Source: Oppiella nova
Taxonomy: Eukaryota > Arthropoda > Arachnida > Sarcoptiformes > Oppiidae
Direction of reading: 5' to 3'
NCBI GenBank assembly: GCA_905397405.1
Contig: CAJPVJ010000081.1
Location: forward strand, 21,981-44,153
DNA: 22,173 nt
Positions 15,619-22,173 of the stretch are shown one piece after another. The first letter of the stretch is position 1. Every line of letters begins with the position of its first letter. The notes below the pieces were generated by a model, which was not told the DNA's origin, did no database searches, and saw only the letters and a program-made list of their open reading frames with translations. The position numbers and the translations under genes were made by a program.

Positions 15619-18162
15619 TTATTGAACTTCATTAATCAAATTCTCAAGAGAATCACTTTCTCGTTTTGCACTGCCTTGATTCATTGCAGGCGGTGTTACT
15701 TTGTTCGGTTTTAGCGGTTGATCTGAACCTTCATCAGGTAAGTCTTCAAAGTCATTTGATGAATTACGTGATGGTGTAACAGGTGCAGGTTTAAAGATTG
15801 GACGGGCTAAAGGCGGTGATGAACCATTGCCTTCATTTTGAGTAGCACCTTCAACTTGTGTCTGATTACGTTCTTCACGAGAGATTGGTGCTTTGGCATT
15901 TTTATCAAAATGTACCCAAGCAGATGGCGTGTCTTTTAAGGCTTTACCCATAAAGCCTGTCCAAACTGGAAGCGCTGCGATCCCACCATATTCACGACGA
16001 CCAAGTGTTGAAGGCTGGTCAAAACCGACCCAAGCAATCGCAACTAATTTGCCGTTGAAGCCAGCAAACCACGCATCTTTAGCATCGTTGGTTGTCCCTG
16101 TTTTACCGCCAATGTCATCGCGACCAATTTTAAGTGCTGCACGACCAGTACCATGCACAATCACATCACGAAGAATATTTGCCATATCAAAAGCCGATTG
16201 TGATTTTAAAATCCGTTGTGCTTGACGATATTTACTTTGTTCTTCTTTGCTTAGTGGGGTTTGAACCTCATCCACTGTAAGGTTTGCACCTTCAATCACT
16301 TCATCATCAGGGGTGATGGCTTGGGTATCGACTACCGTCTCTTTTTGATTGATACATGGAATACACGCATATTCAGGCGCTGCTTCATAAATGGTTTTGC
16401 CATAAGCATCTTCAATACGGCTGATGAAATGCGGTTGAATGCGATATCCACCATTGGCAATTGCGGCATAGCCAGTTGCCATTTGAACTGGAAGTACTTG
16501 TGGGGTACCGAGCGCAATCGTGAAGTTACGTGGGATTTGATCTTCTTGTAGGCCAAAATCCATCAATAATTGGCGCGCACGTTCTACGCCTACGCTTTGT
16601 AATAAACGTACAGATACCGTATTACGAGATAAGTACAACGCACGACGCAAAGGAATCATACCCAAATAACGACCATCTGAGTTTCTTGGTGACCAACGAC
16701 CAATCGTAATAGGGCTGTCATTGACCATGGTATAAGGGGTCATACCGCGTTCAAGCGCCAGTGCATAGACGAATGGCTTAATGGTTGAACCTGGTTGACG
16801 CCAACCTTGTATTGCGCGGTTAAATTTAGATTGGTAAAAGTTGTATCCACCCACCACAGCTTCAATTGAACCATCATTCGGGTTGATTGCAATGAGTTGA
16901 CCTTGTGCTTTCGGTGTTTGAACCAATGACCACGCGGTTTTATTTTCATTGGGACGTAAGCGAATAATATCTTTAACACTTACAATCTGCGAAGCGCGGC
17001 TTGGTGCCCCACCAACTGCATTGGCATTGATATATTTTCTTGCCCAAGACATACCTGACCAAGGCACAGTCACTGTTGAACCATCTTGCATTTTGGCATC
17101 AAAACTATTGCTGCCTACCTTGATGACTTCAGCAGGGTAGGTATTGGCATAAGCAATGAATTCTTTTAAAGGTTTATCATGTGCTTCAGCACCACGCCAT
17201 CCATGACGACGATCATAATCTTCCAAGCCTTTTTGTACTGCATCTTCTGCATATTGTTGGCGTTTGCTGTTGACCGTTGTATAAACTTTATAACCCGAAT
17301 CAATTGCTTGTTCACCAAACTTTTCAACCAATTCTGAGCGAACCATTTCACCTACATAGGGAAATCGATTACTTAAGCCGCGATCAGGCATACTCAGATT
17401 AATCGGCTCAGCGACAGCTTTTTCGTATTCTGCTTGTTTAAGATAGCCAAGTTGTAACATGCGGCCAAGAATCCAGTTGCGACGTTCTAATGCGCGTTCA
17501 GGATTCACTACAGGATTGTATTTTGATGGTGCTTTGGGTAAGCCCGCAATCATCGCCATTTGTGCGACACTGAGTTGATCTAAGCTTTTGTCATAATAAA
17601 TTTTTGCAGCAGCAGCAATACCATAAGCATTTTTACCCAAAAATATTTTATTGACATATAAAGATAAAATTTCTTCTTTCGATAGATTTTGTTCTATTTT
17701 ACGTGCCAAAAAAACTTCGGTAAGTTTGCGCTTAAGTGTTCGTTCAGGTGATAAATAATAATTTTTAGCCACCTGCATGGTAATTGTTGAGCCACCTGTT
17801 TGTACATTTGATCCAGTGACACTTTCACTCACTGCACGCCCTAAGCCTTTAAAGCTAATCCCGCTATGTTCGAAGAACGATGAATCTTCAGCAGCAAGGA
17901 AGGCATGAATGAAATGCGGTGGGATCTGCTTGTACTCAACAGGCACCGAAAGCTTGCCACCATATTCAGCGATCAGCTGATTATCTGCTGAATAAACTTG
18001 CAAAGGTTTAAGCAATGGCGCCTTTTTTAAAGAGCTCATTTCTGGTAGTGATGGGGCAATATATAGATACATTCCATAAAAGCCCATCGGAATTGCGACT
18101 AAAATAATGATAATCAGCAAAAAAAAGGGATGAATATAACCTGAACAAGATAGCTTTTTCAT
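15619..18162 (-). CDS. ponA: Bifunctional penicillin-binding protein 1a
   Basis: 847 residues; class A PBP that polymerises glycan strands and crosslinks peptides in the periplasm. One membrane anchor (about 11-33). The glycosyltransferase domain (about 55-235) has the catalytic Glu at E92 in AAEDSSFFEHSG, then GGSTITMQVAKN and RKLTEVFLARKIE. After an OB-like region come the transpeptidase motifs: S459-T-I-K in QPGSTIKPF, S512-R-N in LYLSRNTVSV and K687-T-G in GGKTGTTND. The last about 80 residues are Pro-, Ser-, Asn- and charge-rich and probably disordered. All catalytic residues are present. The gene is divergent from pilM, an order shared with many gammaproteobacteria; the 163-base gap holds both promoters, with TATACT (minus, about 18213-18218) a candidate -10 for ponA. 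Confidence 0.96.
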   Translation of the reverse strand: MKKLSCSGYIHPFFLLIIIILVAIPMGFYGMYLYIAPSLPEMSSLKKAPLLKPLQVYSADNQLIAEYGGKLSVPVEYKQIPPHFIHAFLAAEDSSFFEHSGISFKGLGRAVSESVTGSNVQTGGSTITMQVAKNYYLSPERTLKRKLTEVFLARKIEQNLSKEEILSLYVNKIFLGKNAYGIAAAAKIYYDKSLDQLSVAQMAMIAGLPKAPSKYNPVVNPERALERRNWILGRMLQLGYLKQAEYEKAVAEPINLSMPDRGLSNRFPYVGEMVRSELVEKFGEQAIDSGYKVYTTVNSKRQQYAEDAVQKGLEDYDRRHGWRGAEAHDKPLKEFIAYANTYPAEVIKVGSNSFDAKMQDGSTVTVPWSGMSWARKYINANAVGGAPSRASQIVSVKDIIRLRPNENKTAWSLVQTPKAQGQLIAINPNDGSIEAVVGGYNFYQSKFNRAIQGWRQPGSTIKPFVYALALERGMTPYTMVNDSPITIGRWSPRNSDGRYLGMIPLRRALYLSRNTVSVRLLQSVGVERARQLLMDFGLQEDQIPRNFTIALGTPQVLPVQMATGYAAIANGGYRIQPHFISRIEDAYGKTIYEAAPEYACIPCINQKETVVDTQAITPDDEVIEGANLTVDEVQTPLSKEEQSKYRQAQRILKSQSAFDMANILRDVIVHGTGRAALKIGRDDIGGKTGTTNDAKDAWFAGFNGKLVAIAWVGFDQPSTLGRREYGGIAALPVWTGFMGKALKDTPSAWVHFDKNAKAPISREERNQTQVEGATQNEGNGSSPPLARPIFKPAPVTPSRNSSNDFEDLPDEGSDQPLKPNKVTPPAMNQGSAKRESDSLENLINEVQ

Positions 18163-18325
18163 AACAAGTAAGTTTTAATAATAGCTAATGGCAAACTAAT
18201 TGCGTTCAGTATAGCTTCTCATGTGATGGATTGTTAGATGGGATATTGTATCTGTAAAAAATTAAGACCAAATGCAGTCGGTTTGTGTTATTTATTGGGG
18301 ATAAAAAAATAATAGGAAATCAATC

Positions 18326-19384
18326 GTGCTTAGACTATATCGTAAGCCAAATAAGGGGTTAATAGGAGTAGATATTAGTTCTACTACTGTAAAGATTTTA
18401 GAGCTCTCTGTTAAGAACGGTCGTTACTGGGTTGAAAGTTATGGATTAAGTCCACTGCTTGATGGGAGTGTTGTTGAAAAAAACATTCTTAATCCTGAAG
18501 CAGTTGCTGATGCGTTGGAAAGGGCTGTCAATATTGGCAATCCTCAATCGCAAAATGTTGCGGTTGCTGTACCTACATCTATGGTGATTCACAAAATCAT
18601 CGAAATGGATGCCGATATGTCGGATGAGGAAAGAGAAGTTCAGATTCGAATGGATGCTGAACAATATATCCCTTTCCCGCTGGATGAAGTCAGTTTAGAT
18701 TTTGAAGTGTTAAAAGATAAGCTAGCAAATCCAAATCGAGTCAATGTGTTACTTGTTGCAACACGTGCAGAGAATATTGATTCTCGTGTTGAAGTTTTAG
18801 AAATCGCAGGCTTATCACCTAAAATTGCAGATGTAGAAAGTTATGCAATTGAGCGTGCTTTTGATGTCTTTTCCGATACCTTACCAATCGGTGTAAATCT
18901 TGTGGGTATCTTGGATATCGGCCATACCATGACCACCTTGTCTGTGATGCAAAATGGCAAGATCATTTATACCCGAGAGCAAGTTTTTGGTGGCAAGCAG
19001 CTGACTCAAGATGTACAGAACCGCTATGGCTTGTCTTATGATGAAGCTGGTCGGGCCAAAAAAGATCGGACTTTACCTGACGATTTTGAAACAGAAGTCT
19101 TAATGCCGTTTTTAGAAGCAGTGGTACAACAAGCTGCTCGTTCATTACAGTTTTTCTTTTCATCTTCTCAGTTTAACGAGATCGACCATATTTTATTGGC
19201 GGGTGGTAATGCCAATATTCCTGGGTTGGCAAAATTATTACAACAAAAACTCGGTTATCGGGTCACGATTGCAAACCCTTTCTTGCAGATGGGGTTTTCA
19301 CCACAAATTGACTTAAAAAAAATAGAAAATGATGCACCTTCTTTAATGGTTGCGTGTGGTTTGGCTTTGAGGAGTTTTGATTAA
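18326..19384 (+). CDS. pilM: Type IV pilus assembly protein PilM
   Basis: 352 residues; cytoplasmic actin-like ATP-binding protein that forms a ring at the base of the pilus machine and binds the N-terminus of PilN. Actin-fold nucleotide motifs are visible: GVDISSTTVKILEL (14-27), ILDIGHTMTTLSV (D197) and LLAGGNANIPGL (G293-G294-N295). It starts with GTG at 18326 (MLRLYRKPNKGLIGV), with AGGA at about 18314 giving usual spacing. The stop and the pilN start share one base (TAATG). In Acinetobacter baylyi the equivalent cluster is known as comMNOLQ and is needed for natural transformation. Confidence 0.96.
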   Translation: MLRLYRKPNKGLIGVDISSTTVKILELSVKNGRYWVESYGLSPLLDGSVVEKNILNPEAVADALERAVNIGNPQSQNVAVAVPTSMVIHKIIEMDADMSDEEREVQIRMDAEQYIPFPLDEVSLDFEVLKDKLANPNRVNVLLVATRAENIDSRVEVLEIAGLSPKIADVESYAIERAFDVFSDTLPIGVNLVGILDIGHTMTTLSVMQNGKIIYTREQVFGGKQLTQDVQNRYGLSYDEAGRAKKDRTLPDDFETEVLMPFLEAVVQQAARSLQFFFSSSQFNEIDHILLAGGNANIPGLAKLLQQKLGYRVTIANPFLQMGFSPQIDLKKIENDAPSLMVACGLALRSFD

Positions 19385-20025
19385 TGGCAAAGATTAACTT
19401 ACTCCCTTGGCGTGATGAGCTAAGAGAACAGAAGAAGAAGCAATTTGTTGCAATATGTGTTGGGGTTGCACTGATTGGCTTAGTTACAGTGTTATTGGCG
19501 TGGTTCTATTTTGATCATAAGTTAGAAGATCAGGAGCAAGCCAATCAATTGGTGACCAGTACCAATCAAAATTTAGATACGCAATTAAAAACTTTAGATG
19601 GTTTACAAGAACGTCGTAATGCCATTATTGAACGGATGAAACTGATTCAAGGCTTACAAGGTCAACGTCCTGTGATTGTTCGCCTCGTTGATGAATTGGT
19701 TCGGATTGTCCCTGCACAAATGTACATCACAAAATTTAGTCGTGTGGGCGATAAATTTACCATTGAGGGGAAAGCTGAAAGTCCAAACACAGTTGCTGAA
19801 TTGTTGCGTGGATTAGAAGCTTCTGAATGGTATCGAAATGCGTTTATGAATTCATTCTTAGCCGCAGATGAAAATAAAAATAAAGAACAGACTTCGGTGA
19901 TTCCTCGTGTGGAAGAATCATATGGAAGTTTTGTTGTGACTGTAGATATCGGTGAAATAGCAGCGACTGCAGATGGGGATACAACTAAAGCTGAACAAGT
20001 TCCAGCTGCTGGGGGTGCAAAATGA
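19384..20025 (+). CDS. pilN: Type IV pilus inner-membrane protein PilN
   Basis: 213 residues. The conserved N-terminal peptide AKINLLPWR (2-10) is the known PilM-binding segment. One membrane helix at about 21-43 is followed by a coiled coil (about 45-90) and a periplasmic ferredoxin-like domain (about 95-195) that pairs with PilO. A charged low-complexity tail ends in GGAK. It overlaps pilM by one base and pilO by four (ATGA at 20022-20025), so the genes are translationally coupled. Confidence 0.95.
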   Translation: MAKINLLPWRDELREQKKKQFVAICVGVALIGLVTVLLAWFYFDHKLEDQEQANQLVTSTNQNLDTQLKTLDGLQERRNAIIERMKLIQGLQGQRPVIVRLVDELVRIVPAQMYITKFSRVGDKFTIEGKAESPNTVAELLRGLEASEWYRNAFMNSFLAADENKNKEQTSVIPRVEESYGSFVVTVDIGEIAATADGDTTKAEQVPAAGGAK

Positions 20026-20768
20026 GTCGTGAAGATTTTGAGCAATTAGAATCATCTGTAAATGATGCTCCAAAAAAGAACAAGATGACCGTTGAGAAGT
20101 TTTTTCAACAGTTTAATACCTTGGATATGAATAACTATGGCAGTTGGCCTCTATCCGTTAAAGTAACTTGTTGGGTATTCTTGTTTTTTTTGGTGTGTGC
20201 AATTGGCTATTTTTTAGCAATTAGACCTAAATTAGATGCAATTGATCAAGCGCGTACAGTTGAACAAAACTTATTAAATGAATTTAAAGAAAAGGATTCT
20301 AAATTAAGAAACTTGCAGCAATATCAAGCGCAATTGCAACAAATGGAAGCAAATTTTAATCAGCAATTAGAACAGCTTCCTAAAGAAACTGAAATTCCGA
20401 GTCTGGTTGAAGACATTAACGTGACAGGAGTAAGTTCTGGTTTGAAATTTAAGAATATCAAATTAGAACCAGAAGTGAAGCAGGAGTTCTTTATTGAGCA
20501 GCCAATTTCGATTGATGCAACAGGGGATTATCATTCATTCGGCAGTTTTGCAAGTAGTCTGGCGGCGTTACCACGTATTGTCACTTTGCATGATTTCACA
20601 ATTACAGGAACACCTAGCCAAGATAAAAAATCTGATGTGCCAGTGATTGACTATACAATTAAAGCAAAAACCTATCGCTATATCGGTGCTGATGAGCAGA
20701 AGATAAATAAATCTGTCAATACTGCTGCGCAGACAACGACACCTCAGCAAGGAGGGACGCCACAATGA
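20022..20768 (+). CDS. pilO: Type IV pilus inner-membrane protein PilO
   Basis: 248 residues. A cytoplasmic segment of about 47 residues is followed by one membrane helix (about 48-67), a Gln-rich coiled coil (about 72-120: NLQQYQAQLQQMEANFNQQL) and a PilO-type periplasmic domain (PSLVEDINVTGVSSGL and on). It heterodimerises with PilN and contacts PilP. The tail (about 225-248) is Thr/Gln-rich and probably flexible. It overlaps pilN and pilP by four bases each (ATGA). Confidence 0.95.
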   Translation: MSREDFEQLESSVNDAPKKNKMTVEKFFQQFNTLDMNNYGSWPLSVKVTCWVFLFFLVCAIGYFLAIRPKLDAIDQARTVEQNLLNEFKEKDSKLRNLQQYQAQLQQMEANFNQQLEQLPKETEIPSLVEDINVTGVSSGLKFKNIKLEPEVKQEFFIEQPISIDATGDYHSFGSFASSLAALPRIVTLHDFTITGTPSQDKKSDVPVIDYTIKAKTYRYIGADEQKINKSVNTAAQTTTPQQGGTPQ

Positions 20769-21295
20769 AACAGCTCAGTAAAATAGTTTGTGGAATCTCA
20801 TTTGCGATGCTGTTGGTGGGGTGCGATTCTAGAATTGATGCCGTTAATCAAGAAATGGCAAATATTAGAAATCAGCAACCATTGCCGATTGAACCTGCGC
20901 CAGTATTTAATCCAGTGCCAAGTTTTAATTATTCTGCTCAACAGTTACGCAGCCCATTTTTGCCAAACTCATTAGCAAATGAATTGAAAATCATGTCAGG
21001 CAAGCGCGTCTACCCGAATTTTTCAAGACAGCCACAGCCGCTTGAAAGCTATCCTTTGGAGTCATTAACACTGAAAGGAAGTATGAAAGGGTCCGTTGGT
21101 CAGACCGTGGGTTTGATCAAAACACCAGATGGTGAGATTGAGCGGGTACAACTTGGTAATTACATGGGCATGAATCAGGGGCGAATTATTGAAATTACGC
21201 CGACCCGTATTGATTTATTGGAAATTGTTCCAGATGGTCGAGACGGTTATATAGAAAGACCACGGAGTCTAGTTCTAATCGGTCCAATAGATTAA
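20765..21295 (+). CDS. pilP: Type IV pilus lipoprotein PilP
   Basis: 176 residues. The lipobox LVGC puts the lipidated Cys at residue 20 after a short signal peptide. A Pro-rich extended segment (about 40-75: PLPIEPAPVFNPVPSF) is the part that binds PilNO in relatives. The C-terminal beta domain (about 90-176) has the SLTLKGSM and VQLGNYMGMNQGRIIEI blocks that dock on the PilQ N-domains. It is anchored in the inner membrane and links PilNO to the secretin. It starts in the ATGA overlap with pilO and lies 20 bases before pilQ. Confidence 0.95.
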   Translation: MKQLSKIVCGISFAMLLVGCDSRIDAVNQEMANIRNQQPLPIEPAPVFNPVPSFNYSAQQLRSPFLPNSLANELKIMSGKRVYPNFSRQPQPLESYPLESLTLKGSMKGSVGQTVGLIKTPDGEIERVQLGNYMGMNQGRIIEITPTRIDLLEIVPDGRDGYIERPRSLVLIGPID

Positions 21296-21315
21296 AACGG
21301 AATAAAGGAATAAAA

Positions 21316-22077
21316 ATGAAAAAGAGTTTGAAAAATATCTTTAACGGGGATGGTAAGTTTATGAATAGTCAACTTCGTCAATTTACTATGGCGGCAGTGT
21401 CAATTGCGATTATGCAGGTTGCAGCAGCACAAACAACCATGACCAATATTGTACCGATGAAAATACCGGGGCAAGGTACAGAAATTCGGGTGATGTTTAA
21501 TGGCTTACCGCCACAGCCTCAAGCCTATCAATTGGATAATCCATCTCGACTGATTTTGGATTTTGATCAGGCGAAGCAAACGATCAATCAGCCGTCTATT
21601 GCTGTGGCAAGTGAAGAAGCGTCGACGGTGGATATTGCGGCCGATGATCAACGTTCACGCTTAACGGTAAATTTAAAAAATAGTGGTTCTTTTACAACAC
21701 GTGTTGAAGGGAATACCTTTATTTTAAAGATTAACAATGCCAATCAAGCTGCTGCTTTACCGACTTATGCCTCATCTGCATCTACGCTGAATAAACAAAA
21801 TCAAGGCATCGCAGATATCGGTTTTCAGCGTGGCAATGCGGGTGAGGGCCAGGTTATTGTAAATCTGTCTGGTGCAAATACACCTGTGGATGTGCAACAA
21901 CAGGGCAGTAAAGTTGTTATTCGAACATTAGGGAATAAAATTCCAGCACATTTAATTCGTCGATTAAATGTCAATGATTTTGCGACCCCAGTTTCTTCTG
22001 TGGATGCTTATAATGATGGTTCCAATGGTGTAATCACCATTCAATCTTCGTGTATCTGCAACCGCACTTCCTCTTAA
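21316..22077 (+). CDS. pilQ: PilQ secretin, N-terminal part only (frame disrupted near 22048)
   Basis: Outer-membrane secretin through which the type IV pilus passes. About the first 244 codons are good PilQ: signal peptide (hydrophobic core AAVSIAIMQVAAAQ, about residues 25-40), first AMIN domain (about 41-130) and second AMIN domain (about 155-244: ADIGFQRGNAGEGQVIVNL through SVDAYNDGSNGVITIQSS). After ITIQSS the frame continues for nine unrelated codons (CICNRTSS) and stops at 22077. The expected N0/N1 and secretin domains, some 450 more residues in the family, are missing from this strand. The reason is that sequence from about 22048 on is PilQ coding DNA in the opposite orientation (see next entry). 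I prefer ATG 21316 (AAAGGA six bases upstream) over ATG 21361, which gives a more usual signal-peptide length; both are possible. Confidence 0.85.
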   Translation: MKKSLKNIFNGDGKFMNSQLRQFTMAAVSIAIMQVAAAQTTMTNIVPMKIPGQGTEIRVMFNGLPPQPQAYQLDNPSRLILDFDQAKQTINQPSIAVASEEASTVDIAADDQRSRLTVNLKNSGSFTTRVEGNTFILKINNANQAAALPTYASSASTLNKQNQGIADIGFQRGNAGEGQVIVNLSGANTPVDVQQQGSKVVIRTLGNKIPAHLIRRLNVNDFATPVSSVDAYNDGSNGVITIQSSCICNRTSS

Positions 22078-22173
22078 GCTCAGTAGACTTTCTAAAGCTA
22101 AAGAATCTGTATTATTGGTATTATTCGCCTGCGCACCTTTAGGGTTTCTAGAGTCCTGTAACAGTTTAAGAAC
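22048..22173 (-). CDS. pilQ: Inverted internal fragment of pilQ
   Basis: Read leftward from the window end in frame 1, these bases encode VLKLLQDSRNPKGAQ, then ANNTNNTDSLALESLL and SLRGSAVADTR before the frame crosses into the reverse complement of the N-terminal pilQ part. The block LLSLRGSAVADTR is the PilQ segment that, from memory of the family, precedes TNTLIV at the N1/secretin boundary, roughly 150-200 residues downstream of where the plus-strand frame breaks. So a downstream piece of the same gene is joined in reverse. The joint is within about 22045-22052 and a few bases (TCTTCG) are compatible with either side. Recognition is by motif only; an assembly chimera is the likeliest cause. 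Confidence 0.65.

Noticed and set aside
15893-16225. 110-codon frame on the plus strand inside ponA
   Set aside because: Antisense shadow of the PBP1a transpeptidase region, with no ribosome site and no recognisable protein features.
21316-22077. A complete short PilQ-like protein of 253 residues
   Set aside because: The last nine codons are unrelated to PilQ and are explained by the reversed downstream segment; the secretin pore domain is missing.
1-22173. CRISPR arrays, prophage, toxin-antitoxin or defence genes
   Set aside because: No regularly spaced repeats, integrase, capsid, toxin or nuclease-type genes were seen; nearly all coding sequence is accounted for by housekeeping genes.

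Overview
The window is low-GC gammaproteobacterial chromosome, best read as Acinetobacter. The basis is protein style (PilQ, PilM, the tandem Sbp pair and the CDF exporter read like Acinetobacter proteins from memory) and gene order: an rsmH-ftsL-ftsI-murE-murF-mraY block without mraZ in front or murD/ftsW behind, then rlmA, then ponA divergent from pilMNOPQ. No search was run, so genus is an inference and species is open.

Layout. 1-204: the first 17 codons of a leftward exported protein, then a Fur-box-like 35-bp palindrome, then a CDF metal exporter gene (205-1173). 1214-1555: small leftward zinc-ribbon membrane protein. 1652-3452: leftward unit gltX, strong hairpin, tRNA-Ala(GGC), tRNA-Glu(UUC), terminator. 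3591-3902: small leftward exported protein of unknown function. 4266-6520: two tandem paralogous sulfate-binding proteins, each with its own promoter and terminator. 6592-6905: a 314-bp MITE-like element directly in front of a GNAT acetyltransferase gene. 7542-14683: division and cell-wall operon. 14755-15558: rlmA. 15619-18162: leftward PBP1a. 18326 to the right end: pilMNOPQ.

How the genes fit together. FtsL and FtsI act at the divisome; MurE, MurF and MraY make UDP-MurNAc-pentapeptide and lipid I; PBP1a polymerises and crosslinks the product. PilM-N-O-P form the alignment complex from the cytoplasmic PilM ring to the outer-membrane secretin PilQ, needed for type IV pili and, in Acinetobacter, DNA uptake. 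GltX charges tRNA-Glu, whose gene lies in the same transcript.

The region is mostly housekeeping. I found no new defence, toxin or biosynthetic system. The points most worth checking are: the pilQ reading frame breaks near 22048 and the last ~125 bases carry a further-downstream part of pilQ in inverted orientation (assembly chimera or real inversion); the MITE; the Fur-like operator beside a metal exporter; and the 15-bp hairpin before tRNA-Ala. Both ends of the window cut genes, and the right end looks like a contig end.
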